A stretch of DNA of 64,000 bases, taken from assembly GCA_012517875.1 (NCBI GenBank), contig JAAYUB010000004.1:1-64000 (forward strand), written 5' to 3'. The notes beneath the pieces were generated by a model. The model saw nothing but the letters and a program-made list of their open reading frames with translations, was not told the DNA's origin and made no database searches. A program made the position numbers and the translations under genes. Below are positions 16,176-25,376 of the stretch, piece by piece; position 1 is the stretch's first letter, and every line of letters starts with the position of its first letter. The DNA is from Acidobacteriota bacterium (GTDB lineage Bacteria; Acidobacteriota; JAAYUB01).

Positions 16176-19169
16176 TTACGGCGCGATGGCCGACGCAATG
16201 CGCGCAATGGCCCGCTGCGATCGCACCCGGTGATACCGGTAGGTGCGCAACAGTCGCGGCGCGGTGCCGCTCGCGCCGGCGATCTCGTCCGGCGCGAAGC
16301 CCATGCGGTGGGCGGTGGCGAGCAGCCGGTCCCGCAGGATGTGATCAGCCTCAGTCTGCGACAGCGAGTACGTGTCGCGGAAATAGCGCATGAAGCGATA
16401 GGCCCGCTCCAGTGTCCGCAGGTCGGCCGCCTGCGCCGGGAGGGCGTCCGCCAGCGTCGCGCACGCCGTCCAGAGAGTCGGCTCCCGACGCCCGATGCGG
16501 GCCAGCGCGGCGGTCACCGCCGTCTGGATGTCGCGCAGCGCGCCCGGGTCCTCGCGGACGTTCACCGTGTCGCCGCGCCGGCTGAACTGGTACGTCCGCC
16601 GCGCGTCGATCTCCGCGAGCATGTCGCGGATGAAACGGTCCGGTTGCCGGAACAGATAGCGGTCCAGCAACTCGCCGATCGCGGTGTCGAACGAGTGGCT
16701 GCCGATCAGCAGGCGGCTGCCCATCAGCAACGACAGCTCGATGAAATCGTGCTCGCGCGGCGTGGCCAGGAACGCTTCGAGCCGGTCCAGCGAGAAGGCG
16801 AATGTGCCGAAGAACTCCGTCAGGCGGTGGTGGGGCATGATGCCACGGCGGGTCAGCTCGCGATTCAGGTCGTTGATCAGACCGATGGCGTAGCGACCGA
16901 ATTCCGGGCTCTGCTCCCGGGTCAGCACAAAGAGATCCAGGTCCTGCTCGAACGCTTCCTCACGGGCGTAGCCGCCCGAGCAGAAGACGGCGAGCGGTTG
17001 ATCGTCTTCGTCGCGTTCGCGGTAGTGCAGACCGGCCAGACCCTGCGCTTCCACCTGCCACTGGCAGGCCCGGTAGAGCCAGCGGAAATACCGGCGGAAA
17101 AATTCGTGGTACACGCCGTAGAGCAGCTTCAGGTCGCCGGGCTGACTGACGGCCAGGAGGCCGCAGCGGCAGAAGCCGAATTCATAGTAGACGCCGAGCC
17201 GGCGTCTGAGTTCCTCCGGTCCTTCGGCATCGGCCAGTTCGGCCCACAGGGTGTCGGCGGTGCCCCGCAGGTAATCGCGGTCGTCGGGATGCGTCACGAT
17301 CTCCGGCTGCTCCCGCGACACGCGAGCGAAGCAGCGGCGGTAATGGTTGGAGGAAAAGGCCAGCAGGTCGCACAGCAGGCTGAACCGCTTGCTGGCCCGT
17401 GCGTCGACGGCGGACTGGGTGGCGGGGTGCCCGGCGAGCCGGCGGAGCCGGAGCAGTTGATCCCGGTCGAACCCCAGCAGGAATTCCGTGACGGTCGCCG
17501 GCCGGTGGGGCAGGATCTCGATCAGCGCAGCCAGACGGCCGGGCCGGGTGGCGAAATGTTCCAGCAGCCACTCCCGGGTGAAGGCCGCGTACCGGGCGAA
17601 CGTCGGCCGATCGGCGACGCTCTGGAACAGCACGGCCGTCTGCACGATGGAATCCATGTCGAAGGCGAGCAGGCGCAGCAACCGCTCGAAGGCCGGCGAC
17701 TGCTGTTCGTCGGGGAGCTGCTCCAGGCTGTTCATGATGGTCTGGATCGCGGCGCCCGAATCGCGGGCCAGGAGCTGGAAGATGTCGTCCCAGTAGATCA
17801 TGCCCAGGTAAACCTGAAACAGCAGGAGGATATTGAGGAAAACATTTTCCGTCCAGGCCACGGGGTAATCCGCGGGCCGGCCGCCCGCCGTGATCTGGTT
17901 GAACACGGTCACGCGCTGGAGGTGCTGATTGACCATCGCCAGCGCCTGAGGCGCCAGAGCGCGCAGCCGGTCCAGTTCCTCGTAGTAATGGGTCAGCAGC
18001 CGGAGGGCGGGCCGGACCGGCCCCTGCGGGGCGAAGCCCAGCGCCTCGGCGACACGGTCCAGGTGTCCGACGGCCACGGCGTCGTTGCTGTCGAAGGTAT
18101 CCTCCACCGAGACCATGAGCTGATACACGTAGAAGAACATCTCGATGAAACTGAACACGTCCTGGAGACCGGCATAGAGTCCGGCGTTATTCGGATCGCG
18201 GACCTTGAGCAGCTCCAGTGTCTCGCGCGAACCGTGGGCGCGGATGTCATGGATGGTCTTCAGCATGTTGGTGAGGTTGTGAATGAGCCGGAGCCCGTGG
18301 GTCTTGGGGCTGACCCAGGGCGAACTCAGGTCGAAGCGGAGCTGCTCGTGCACCTCGCCGATCATGCCCCGCAGGTAGCCTTCGTGGAGGCGGGGCCGGC
18401 CCTGCTCGTGGTAGAACAGGTCGATGATCTCGCGCTCCACGTCGGCGATGAGGCTCTCGTCGCCCACGAGCCGCTCTGTCAGGAGCAGCTCGGAGATCAG
18501 CACGAAATTGTGCGCGCCGCGGCGCAGGTAGGTGCGGATGTCCTCGATGGTGGTCAGGAAAGTCCGGCCCACCGTCTTCTCGGCCAGGTAGAAATGCATC
18601 TTGGTGGCATAGCGGAAAAACTCCGCACCCACGGCGCTGACCACAGGATTCCAGAGGGCGGCGTCCACGTCGGGGCGGGCGAAGATGGCGATATCCAGGT
18701 CGTCCTGGTCCAGGAGCATGCCGACGTTGCAGAAGGCTACGCCGTCAAGCGGCTCGCCGCGGGAGCAGGTCTCCACCAGCGCGCCGAGATAGGCGGTGAT
18801 CAGGTCGCGCAGTTGGAACCGCAGCCGGGTGAGGATCTGGTGGTAGACCGGCAGCCGGTCGCGGGCTGCAGCGGCATCGCGGCGGAGCGTGTGGATGCTC
18901 AGGGCGTGAAGATGCAGGACCTGAAAGGCGAAGTAGGTGCCCAGAAAAGTCCGCCGCTCACCGTCGTTTCGCGCCGCCCGGATCACCGCGGCCATCTCCC
19001 GTCGGTAATTGTGGGCCTTGCGCCAGAGGTGCACCCGCCCGGAGCCGCTGGTGGCGTCGAGGCGCTGACGCAGAGCCGGCCCGTGGTCCCGGATGATCCG
19101 GGCGTATTTCTGATAGTAATTCGACAACTGGGCCAGTTCGCCGGCGAGTTCTTCGTAGGCCTCGAACAT
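16176..19169 (-). CDS. Large GlnE/GlnD-like protein with two nucleotidyltransferase motifs
   Basis: A 997-residue protein, mostly helical and without membrane segments. Two nucleotidyltransferase-type signatures are visible: AFCNVGMLLDQDDLDIAIF (about 145-163) and VFCSGGYAREEAFEQDLDLFVL (about 727-748). The second has the classic GG-x(n)-DLD pattern, followed by LTRRGIMPHHRLTEFFGTFAFSL and LLMGSRLLIGS, as in GlnD/GlnE/DUF294 proteins. The duplicated layout and total length resemble glutamine synthetase adenylyltransferase (GlnE, about 950 residues), but the sequence is too divergent for that name. No glutamine synthetase or PII gene is adjacent; the upstream neighbour is an NFACT-R gene. It may modify a protein or RNA target. 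Confidence 0.6.
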   Translation of the reverse strand: MFEAYEELAGELAQLSNYYQKYARIIRDHGPALRQRLDATSGSGRVHLWRKAHNYRREMAAVIRAARNDGERRTFLGTYFAFQVLHLHALSIHTLRRDAAAARDRLPVYHQILTRLRFQLRDLITAYLGALVETCSRGEPLDGVAFCNVGMLLDQDDLDIAIFARPDVDAALWNPVVSAVGAEFFRYATKMHFYLAEKTVGRTFLTTIEDIRTYLRRGAHNFVLISELLLTERLVGDESLIADVEREIIDLFYHEQGRPRLHEGYLRGMIGEVHEQLRFDLSSPWVSPKTHGLRLIHNLTNMLKTIHDIRAHGSRETLELLKVRDPNNAGLYAGLQDVFSFIEMFFYVYQLMVSVEDTFDSNDAVAVGHLDRVAEALGFAPQGPVRPALRLLTHYYEELDRLRALAPQALAMVNQHLQRVTVFNQITAGGRPADYPVAWTENVFLNILLLFQVYLGMIYWDDIFQLLARDSGAAIQTIMNSLEQLPDEQQSPAFERLLRLLAFDMDSIVQTAVLFQSVADRPTFARYAAFTREWLLEHFATRPGRLAALIEILPHRPATVTEFLLGFDRDQLLRLRRLAGHPATQSAVDARASKRFSLLCDLLAFSSNHYRRCFARVSREQPEIVTHPDDRDYLRGTADTLWAELADAEGPEELRRRLGVYYEFGFCRCGLLAVSQPGDLKLLYGVYHEFFRRYFRWLYRACQWQVEAQGLAGLHYRERDEDDQPLAVFCSGGYAREEAFEQDLDLFVLTREQSPEFGRYAIGLINDLNRELTRRGIMPHHRLTEFFGTFAFSLDRLEAFLATPREHDFIELSLLMGSRLLIGSHSFDTAIGELLDRYLFRQPDRFIRDMLAEIDARRTYQFSRRGDTVNVREDPGALRDIQTAVTAALARIGRREPTLWTACATLADALPAQAADLRTLERAYRFMRYFRDTYSLSQTEADHILRDRLLATAHRMGFAPDEIAGASGTAPRLLRTYRYHRVRSQRAIARIASAIAP

Positions 19170-19190
19170 GATACCTCCCGGAGCCGCCGC

Positions 19191-19562
19191 TCAGTCGTCC
19201 GCCGCGTCGGGGAGCGCCGGTCGGACCGTGATCGTGCGGGCGTTGCGGATGCGCACGGTGCCCGTCTTGACCCCGCCGGGCTTGCGCACGTCGCGCACGC
19301 GGCACATGGTCACGCCGACGTTCCCGCCGGTGCGCATCCGCGAATACCAGGCGGCGACTGCGGCCGCCTCGCGGATGCTGTCGCGGTCGGCGTCCCCGTC
19401 GGCCGGCGCGCGCAGAACCACGTGGGAGCCGGAGAAACCATGGACGTGGAACCAGTAGTCGCCCGGCTGTCCGAGCCGGAAAGTGACCGCCTCGTTGCTG
19501 ACGTCGTCCTGGCCCGCCAAGATTTCCAAGCCGGCGCTGCTGATGAAGCGCTTGACTCGCAT
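19191..19562 (-). CDS. Stand-alone NFACT-R (RqcH/Tae2 C-terminal) domain protein
   Basis: A 123-residue protein made almost entirely of the NFACT-R domain. The pattern VSNEAVTFRLGQPGDYWFHVHGFSGSHVVLR and EAAAVAAWYSRMRTGGNVGVTMCRVRDVRKPGG matches the C-terminal RNA-binding part of RqcH/Rqc2 and fibronectin-binding-like NFACT proteins. The NFACT-N and helix-hairpin-helix parts are absent, so this is the stand-alone class, not RqcH. In the full-length family the domain works at the obstructed 50S ribosome; stand-alone members have been suggested to act in RNA modification. It lies 21 bp upstream of the dual nucleotidyltransferase gene on the same strand, so the two are probably co-transcribed. 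Confidence 0.88.
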   Translation of the reverse strand: MRVKRFISSAGLEILAGQDDVSNEAVTFRLGQPGDYWFHVHGFSGSHVVLRAPADGDADRDSIREAAAVAAWYSRMRTGGNVGVTMCRVRDVRKPGGVKTGTVRIRNARTITVRPALPDAADD

Positions 19563-19631
19563 GAGGCGACTGTATCATGAATTGGGGCCGTTTTCACAGG
19601 GACCGGATGGAAACGGCGCGGTCACGTTATC

Positions 19632-19661
19632 TTGAACATTGGCGCCCCGCTCCCGTATATT
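19632..19661 (+). promoter_or_regulatory. Probable promoter for the S46 peptidase gene
   Basis: TTGAAC (19632-19637), 18-bp spacer, TATATT (19656-19661), followed by an untranslated leader of about 175 bases before the peptidase start. Confidence 0.55.
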
Positions 19662-19842
19662 CAATTTCCACGCCGGCGGCCTGGCCGGCGGCGTGCGCAA
19701 GCGGGCCGGACGGGACGGACAGAACGACAGCGGTGCACCCCCCCGACAGTCCGCAAATCCTGACGCCGCGCGATCCCGGACCGTTCCGCGACAAGCGGGC
19801 CCGTGCCGGGGGCGCGCGCCATCATCATTTCACGAGGTGATC

Positions 19843-21957
19843 ATGAGCGATCGCAGCAGAATGTCTCGGTGGGTGTGGCTGGCCGCCGTGGCGGTGGTCG
19901 TGTGCGGCTGGGGCGCGGCCCCCTGGGTCTCGGCCGACGAGGGGATGTGGACGTACGACAATCCGCCCCTGCGGCTTCTGGCGGAGCAGTATGGGTTCCA
20001 GCCCGATGCGGCCTGGCTGGAGCACGTCCGTTTGGCCAGCGTCCGGGTGGGGTCCGGCGGGTCCGGCTCGTTCGTCAGCCCCGACGGTTTGATCCTGACG
20101 AACCACCATGTGGGTCTGGGGCAGATCCAGAAACTGTCCACCCGGGAACGGGATCTGGTGCGCGACGGATTCTACGCCAGGACCCGCGCCGAGGAGCTGA
20201 AGTGCCCGGACCAGGAGGTCCGCGTGCTCGAGTCCATGGAGAATGTCACCGCCCGCGTGCTGGGCGCGGTTCCGGCCGGTGTGACCGGCGCGGAGGCGAT
20301 GAAGGCCCGTCGGAGCGAGATCGCCCGGCTGGAGAAGGAGGGCCACGCGGCGACCGGCCTGGATTGCACGGTGATCTCGCTGTACCACGGCGGCGAGTAC
20401 TGGCTGTACCGTTACCGCAAGTACACCGACGTGCGCCTGGTGTTCTGCCCGGAGCAGCAGGCCGCGTTCTTCGGCGGTGACGCCGACAACTTCACCTATC
20501 CCCGCCATGATCTTGACCTGACCATCTTCCGGGTGTACGACGCCGGCCGGCCGCTGCAGGTGAAGCATTACCTGAAGTGGAACGCCGCCGGTGCCGCCGC
20601 CGGCGAACTGGTGTTCGTGTCGGGCCATCCGGCGCGGACGAACCGGCTCTACACGCTGGCGCAGTTGGAGCTGCAGCGCGACGTGCTGCTGCCCCGCCGC
20701 ATCGCCACCCTGAAACGGACGCTGGGCGTGCTCCGGGCCTATGCGGCCCGCGGACCCGAGGAGGCCCGGCAGGCGCTGGGCGGCATCTTCGGCGCGGAGA
20801 ATTCGCTCAAGTCGTCGATCGGTGAATACGAAGGCATGCTCAACCGGAGTCTGCTGGACCGCAAGGCCGCCGAGGAAACAGAATTCCGCAACCGGATCGA
20901 CGCCAATCCCGAATGGGCGAAGGCATTCGGCGGCGCCTGGCCGGCGATCGCCGCGACGACGCAGTTGCAGCGGGCGCACATCGCCGCCCTCGAATTCCAG
21001 TCGCTGGGCGGGTACCGGTCGCGCCTCTCGTCGACGGCCCTGACCCTCGTGCAGTACGCGGCCGAGATCGGCAAGCCGGACGCCGAGCGCCTCGAGGGCT
21101 TCCACGACGCCGACCTCGAGACGTTGCGGTTCCGGCTCCTGTCGCGAGCGCCCATCTACCCGGCGCTCGAGGAGGTGCTGCTGGCCGACTTCCTGCTTCA
21201 GGCCCGGGAGGAGCTCGGCGCCGCCGACGCGTTCGTGCAGGCGCTGCTGGACGGCGGCGAGCCGACCGAGGTGGCGCACCGGCTCATCGAGGGGACCGGC
21301 TTGGCCGATCCCAAGATCCGGCAGCAGCTGCTCGAGGGCGGTGCGGCGGCGGTGGACGCGAGCGACGACCCGCTCATCGTACTGGCCCGCCGGGTGGCGC
21401 CCATCCTCCGCGAGCGGCGGCAGTGGCAGGAAGCAAACATCACCAGCATCGAGGTGGCCGCCAGCGAAAAGATCGGGCAGGCGCGTTTCGCCGTGTACGG
21501 CAAGAACGCCTACCCTGACGCCACTGGCACGCTCCGCCTGAGCTACGGGACCGTCGCCGGCTACCCGATGAACGGCACCCAGGCCCCGCCGCTCACCACC
21601 TTCCACGGCCTGTACGACCGGGCGCTCGGCTTTGGCCTGAAGCCCCCGTACGATCTGCCGGCGCGGTTCCTGGAGCGTAAGGACAAGGTCCAGATGGAGA
21701 CGCCGCTCAACTTTGTCTCCACCTGCGATATCATCGGCGGCAACTCCGGCTCGCCGGTGATCAACCGGGCCGGCGAGCTGGTGGGCCTGGTGTTCGACGG
21801 CAACATCGAGAGCCTGCCGGGCCGCTTCGTTTTCGACATGACGGCGAACCGGACCGTGTCGGTGCACGCCGCCGGCATGATCCACGCCCTGCGGGTGCTC
21901 TACGACGCCGGCCCCCTGGCCGACGAGATCGAAGGGATCGCCGCCGGAGCGCGCTAG
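19843..21957 (+). CDS. S46 family dipeptidyl peptidase (DPP7/DPP11-like)
   Basis: A 704-residue exported serine peptidase that removes dipeptides from oligopeptide N-termini. The start at ATG 19843 follows GAGGTGA and gives a signal peptide (SRWVWLAAVAVVVCGWGAAPWVSA). Catalytic triad candidates are His in LTNHHVGLGQI (about 88-89), Asp in DNFTYPRHDLDLTIF and Ser in GGNSGSPVIN. The order and spacing fit the S46 family of the periplasm of Bacteroidota, Xanthomonadales and some Acidobacteriota. The P1 specificity residue (Gly or Arg near the C-terminal end of the catalytic domain) was not assigned. A longer open frame upstream lacks a start with a ribosome binding site. A 13-bp hairpin follows the stop. 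Confidence 0.93.
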   Translation: MSDRSRMSRWVWLAAVAVVVCGWGAAPWVSADEGMWTYDNPPLRLLAEQYGFQPDAAWLEHVRLASVRVGSGGSGSFVSPDGLILTNHHVGLGQIQKLSTRERDLVRDGFYARTRAEELKCPDQEVRVLESMENVTARVLGAVPAGVTGAEAMKARRSEIARLEKEGHAATGLDCTVISLYHGGEYWLYRYRKYTDVRLVFCPEQQAAFFGGDADNFTYPRHDLDLTIFRVYDAGRPLQVKHYLKWNAAGAAAGELVFVSGHPARTNRLYTLAQLELQRDVLLPRRIATLKRTLGVLRAYAARGPEEARQALGGIFGAENSLKSSIGEYEGMLNRSLLDRKAAEETEFRNRIDANPEWAKAFGGAWPAIAATTQLQRAHIAALEFQSLGGYRSRLSSTALTLVQYAAEIGKPDAERLEGFHDADLETLRFRLLSRAPIYPALEEVLLADFLLQAREELGAADAFVQALLDGGEPTEVAHRLIEGTGLADPKIRQQLLEGGAAAVDASDDPLIVLARRVAPILRERRQWQEANITSIEVAASEKIGQARFAVYGKNAYPDATGTLRLSYGTVAGYPMNGTQAPPLTTFHGLYDRALGFGLKPPYDLPARFLERKDKVQMETPLNFVSTCDIIGGNSGSPVINRAGELVGLVFDGNIESLPGRFVFDMTANRTVSVHAAGMIHALRVLYDAGPLADEIEGIAAGAR

Positions 21958-21996
21958 CCCGCACGCCGGTGGGTCACCGGTAATACAGTCAGTGGA

Positions 21997-22028
21997 CCGG
22001 GACCCGGGGATTCAGCCCCGGGTCCCGG
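21997..22028 (+). terminator. Terminator hairpin after the S46 peptidase gene
   Basis: A perfect 13-bp stem (arms 21997-22009 and 22016-22028) with loop attcag, followed by gtgtttt. It lies 40 bp after the peptidase stop. Confidence 0.75.
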
Positions 22029-22074
22029 GTGTTTTCTATGCGGATGGGTTCGGCCCCGGCCAGATCGTAGCGGA

Positions 22075-22395
22075 TCAGCCGCGCCGGTTCAGCGCGCGCG
22101 GAATCAGCGCCACGCCCACCGCCACCGCCAGCAGCAGCGCCGCGGTGAGCAGCCAATTGACGGTGTAGGTCACCAGCCGGGTCGGATTGTTGAACGGCCG
22201 TTCGGCGAAGGCGAACTGTTGCAGGAGTTGCATTCCCACCACCTTCGCCGCGAGCAGGGCGAAGGCCCCGCCGATGAGGATGCCTGGACGTTTTGTGCGG
22301 AACCGCCAGAAGGCCGCCGCGGCCGCCGCGCCGTACACGACGATCCAGAGGAAGCTCACGGCTGTCCAGAGCCAGCCCGGCGACAGGTTATCCAT
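22075..22395 (-). CDS. Small polytopic membrane protein
   Basis: A 106-residue protein with about three transmembrane helices (residues about 8-30, 38-58 and 78-100) and no recognised motif. It begins eight bases inside the 3' end of the preceding gene, which also encodes a small membrane protein of similar design. The two are translationally coupled and may form a complex. Function unknown. Confidence 0.65.
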   Translation of the reverse strand: MDNLSPGWLWTAVSFLWIVVYGAAAAAAFWRFRTKRPGILIGGAFALLAAKVVGMQLLQQFAFAERPFNNPTRLVTYTVNWLLTAALLLAVAVGVALIPRALNRRG

Positions 22396-22756
22396 GGCGC
22401 ACCTCCCCGGCCGGCGCGGCGGGAGGTTCGGTGGGACGGAACATGAAGAGTCCGGCGGCGAAGAGGGCGGTCAGCAGAATCTCCGTTGCGGCCAAGCCAA
22501 GTTCCACCCATTGGAATCCGGTGGCGCTGAATCGACCGATGAGCGTCGCCGCGCTGAACTCGACGACCCAGCGCGTCAGGCCGGCGGCGAACAGCCCGGC
22601 ACAAGCCACAGCGAGCATCCAGGCCGCCGCCGCGCCCTGCCGGCGCCGGGTGCAGATGGCGGCCACCACCACGGCGACGGCGAGCAGGATGAGGTCGATG
22701 ACGCTGAGGAATGCGTTGGACACCTGAAACATGATCTGGACGGCGTCGTGATTCAT
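22388..22756 (-). CDS. Small polytopic membrane protein
   Basis: A 122-residue protein with about three to four hydrophobic helices (about 8-34, 43-62, 83-106), no soluble domain and no family recognised. Its ATG overlaps the stop of a possible 55-residue gene upstream, and its 3' end overlaps the next membrane protein gene. Pairing with that gene suggests a two-component membrane complex of unknown role. Distant resemblance to small four-helix integral membrane families exists but is not diagnostic. Confidence 0.65.
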   Translation of the reverse strand: MNHDAVQIMFQVSNAFLSVIDLILLAVAVVVAAICTRRRQGAAAAWMLAVACAGLFAAGLTRWVVEFSAATLIGRFSATGFQWVELGLAATEILLTALFAAGLFMFRPTEPPAAPAGEVRHG

Positions 22757-22920
22757 CGATGGCCTCCTGGGGACAAGTCGGTCGGGCGGGGTTCGGTGGG
22801 GACGCCTGCGGATTCCGGTCTGCCGGGGCCGGCTGGAGCGCCGGATCGACGGGCGCAGCCGTCCGCCGGGTGCCTGTTTCCCGGCTTGGGCGTTTGCGCC
22901 ACCGCGGTCACGTCCATCAT
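22753..22920 (-). CDS. Possible short ORF heading the small-membrane-protein operon
   Basis: A 55-residue open frame starting with two ATG codons after GGGAGAGA, a good ribosome binding site, and ending in an ATGA overlap with the next gene. The composition is Pro/Arg/Gly-rich and of low complexity, with no recognisable domain. It could be a translated leader that couples expression of the membrane proteins. A TATAAT box on the minus strand at 22978-22983 could serve the operon, but its -35 is poor. Confidence 0.4.
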   Translation of the reverse strand: MMDVTAVAQTPKPGNRHPADGCARRSGAPAGPGRPESAGVPTEPRPTDLSPGGHR

Positions 22921-23003
22921 GGATCTCTCCCGGTAAGCGGATTGCCCCGATAAATCGGTGGATCGGCGTGTGGCGGAATTATAACACAGTCGGACTGATG
23001 CGG

Positions 23004-23660
23004 CTAGCCGGCCGGAATGACGAAGCCCAGGATGGCAAAATAGTGGCATGCGCTGCCGGCCAGCACGAAACCGTGCCAGACGGCGTGGTGGTAGGGCAGG
23101 CGGCGCCACACGTAGAACCCGATGCCCGCGGTGTAGGCGATCCCGCCGAGCAGCAACAGCAGCAGGCCGCCCGGGGCCACCGCGTCGAGCAGCGGCCGCA
23201 CGGCCACCACCGCCGCCCAGCCCATGGCGACGTAGAGGGCCAGCGACAGGGCGGTCCAGCGGTGCAGCAGGCGGGACTGGGCGGTGATCCCTGTCAGCGC
23301 CAGTCCCCAGATCACCCCGAACAGCGACCAGCCCCATGGCCCGCGCAGGCTCACCAGGGTGAAGGGCGTGTAGGTGCCGGCGATGAGCAGGAAGATGGCC
23401 GCGTGGTCGATGAAGCGGAGCACTCGCCGGGCGCGCGGGTGGGCGATGCCATGGTACAGGGTGGAGGCGGTGTACAGCAGAATCAGCGTGGCGCCGTAGA
23501 TGGCGGCGCTGACGATGCGCCACCCGTCGTCGGTGGCGGCGGCCGCGGCGACCAGAACCACCAGCCCCGCCACGGCGGCCAGGGCGCCCGTCCCGTGAAT
23601 GATGCTGTTGGCGATCTCTTCGCCGCCGCGGTACCGCCGGTCGCTGTCCGCTGCGCGCAT
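23004..23660 (-). CDS. Hemolysin III / PAQR family membrane protein
   Basis: A 218-residue protein with seven predicted transmembrane helices. The family motifs ANSIIHGTG near the N-terminus, LYTASTLYHG, RFIDHAAIFLLIAGTYTPF in the middle and FYVWRRLPYHHAVWHGFVLAGSACHYFAI at the C-terminus match the HlyIII/PAQR superfamily; the conserved His/Asp residues bind metal in eukaryotic homologues. ATG 23660 has GGAGG upstream. Despite the name, most bacterial members are not proven hemolysins; roles in membrane lipid homeostasis have been suggested. It is divergent from the nitronate-monooxygenase-like gene. Confidence 0.92.
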   Translation of the reverse strand: MRAADSDRRYRGGEEIANSIIHGTGALAAVAGLVVLVAAAAATDDGWRIVSAAIYGATLILLYTASTLYHGIAHPRARRVLRFIDHAAIFLLIAGTYTPFTLVSLRGPWGWSLFGVIWGLALTGITAQSRLLHRWTALSLALYVAMGWAAVVAVRPLLDAVAPGGLLLLLLGGIAYTAGIGFYVWRRLPYHHAVWHGFVLAGSACHYFAILGFVIPAG

Positions 23661-23826
23661 GACCGTTCCTCCGGCTGGTATTATACGTCCGTCTCCGGCC
23701 GATGGCGGCGGCGATCCGGTTGCGGACCAACCATAATTAGTGGAACAGGCATCATTTTGGCCTTTTATCACCCGGACTGGAGTACAATACAACCAGACTG
23801 TGGGAATCACACGCAAGGAAATCTCA

Positions 23827-25305
23827 TTGGACTTCAACAATTTTCCGAAAATCCAGTTGCCGAAGCTGCAGTTGCCCCGCCTGGAGCTGCCCGAATGGCT
23901 CGCGCCGAAAAAGGACCTGCCCCCGCTGGTCATCGGTGACCTGCGGGCTGCGGTGCCCATCGTGCAGGGCGGCATGGGCGTCGGCATCTCGCTCGCCGGG
24001 CTCGCCGCCGCCGTGGCCGAGGCCGGCGGCGTCGGCGTGATCGCCGCCAACGCCATCGGCATGATCGAGCCCGATTATTACGCCGACGGCCGCGCGGCCG
24101 ACCAGCGGGCGCTCCGGAGCGAGATCCGCCGGGCCCGCGCGCGCACCCGCGGCGTGATCGGCGTGAACCTGATGGTGGCGGTGAACGACTTTCACGAGCT
24201 GCTGCAGGTGGTGGTGGAGGAGCGGGCGGACATCGTCTTCCTCGGCGCCGGTCTGCCGCTGCGGGGCATCCCGGTGGCGGCGCTGCGGGCGGCCAACGTC
24301 AAGGTCGTCCCCATCGTCAGCTCCGGCCGGGCGGCCCGGCTGATCTTCACCCACTGGCGGAAAAGCTACGGCGACGTGCCTGACGCGGTGGTGGTGGAGG
24401 GCCCGCTGGCCGGCGGCCACCTGGGCTTCAAACCGGAGCAGATCGACGATCCGGCGTTCGCGCTGGAGCGGATCGTCCCCGGCGTGATTGCCGAGGTCCG
24501 GCCGTTCGAGGCGGAATTCGGCCGGCCGATCCCGGTCATCGCCGGCGGCGGCGTGTACACCGGCGCCGACATGCACCGGATCCTGCGGCTCGGGGCGCGG
24601 GGCGTGCAGCTCGGCACCCGCTTCGTCGCCACCGACGAGTGCGACGCCGACCCGCGCTTCAAGGAGGCGTACGTGCGGTGTCGGAAGGAGGACATCGTCA
24701 TCATCAAGAGCCCGGTGGGGCTGCCCGGCCGGGCGATCCGCAACCCCTTTCTCGACGAGGTCGCCCGCGGCGCGCGCCGGTCGTTCCGCTGCCCGTGGCG
24801 CTGCCTGGAGAGCTGCGACGCCCGGGCGGCCGCCTACTGCATCTCGCTGGCGCTGGACAACGCCCGCCAGGGGCGCCTGGACGACGGCTTCGCCTTCGCC
24901 GGCGCCAACGCGCACCGGGTGGACCGGATTGTCCCCGTCCGGGAGCTCGTGGACGGCCTGAAGGCGGAATACGCGGCCGCCGTCGAAGCTGCGGCGCGGT
25001 CCATCAGCGACGAGTACGTCCGCCTGGTGGAGCGCTGGAAGAGCCTGAAAGACGAATACGGGACGGCGCTGGCCCGCCTGGGCGAGCTCCGAAACGAGTA
25101 CGAGCGGGCCTGGAACCAGCGGATCGCCCGCTTGAAGAAAGACTATGAGAACGCGTGGCCCGAAAAAATCGCAGCGCTGCGGGCGGAGTACGAGGGGGCG
25201 TGGAACGAGAAGGTGGCCGCGGTGCGGGAGCAGTACGAAGCCGCCGTCGCCGCGCTGGAACAGCTGCGGGCCGGCGGGCTGGACCTGCAGGCGGAGCCGC
25301 GTTAG
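23827..25305 (+). CDS. Nitronate monooxygenase-like FMN protein with coiled-coil C-terminal extension
   Basis: A 492-residue protein. Residues about 30-360 are a nitronate monooxygenase (2-nitropropane dioxygenase) TIM barrel: PIVQGGMGVGISLAGLA, GVIGVNLMVAV, GPLAGGHLGF, VIAGGGVYTGADM and GVQLGTRFVATDE. The family binds FMN and oxidises nitronates, or in related members acts on acyl carriers. Two oddities: an N-terminal amphipathic repeat (IQLPKLQLPRLELPEWLAP) and a C-terminal charged extension (about 375-485) with repeats of the form EYExAWNEKIAxLR. The start is TTG 23827, seven bases after AAGGAA; upstream codons in frame lack such a site. The extension suggests oligomerisation or partner binding. 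Confidence 0.85.
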   Translation: MDFNNFPKIQLPKLQLPRLELPEWLAPKKDLPPLVIGDLRAAVPIVQGGMGVGISLAGLAAAVAEAGGVGVIAANAIGMIEPDYYADGRAADQRALRSEIRRARARTRGVIGVNLMVAVNDFHELLQVVVEERADIVFLGAGLPLRGIPVAALRAANVKVVPIVSSGRAARLIFTHWRKSYGDVPDAVVVEGPLAGGHLGFKPEQIDDPAFALERIVPGVIAEVRPFEAEFGRPIPVIAGGGVYTGADMHRILRLGARGVQLGTRFVATDECDADPRFKEAYVRCRKEDIVIIKSPVGLPGRAIRNPFLDEVARGARRSFRCPWRCLESCDARAAAYCISLALDNARQGRLDDGFAFAGANAHRVDRIVPVRELVDGLKAEYAAAVEAAARSISDEYVRLVERWKSLKDEYGTALARLGELRNEYERAWNQRIARLKKDYENAWPEKIAALRAEYEGAWNEKVAAVREQYEAAVAALEQLRAGGLDLQAEPR

Positions 25306-25376
25306 CGGCGCGGGTGCGTCGCCGCCGGCGCGTCGTGGCCGGATAGGGGGCGCGATTTCACAGAGGCGCAACATCC

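Noticed and set aside
16134-19580. 1148-codon plus-strand frame opposite the dual nucleotidyltransferase gene
   Set aside because: It is a shadow of high-GC coding DNA; the minus-strand product has recognisable motifs and a compatible neighbour, the plus-strand one has none.
19825-21885. 686-codon antisense frame over the S46 peptidase
   Set aside because: Composition is typical of a shadow; the plus-strand peptidase has all catalytic motifs.
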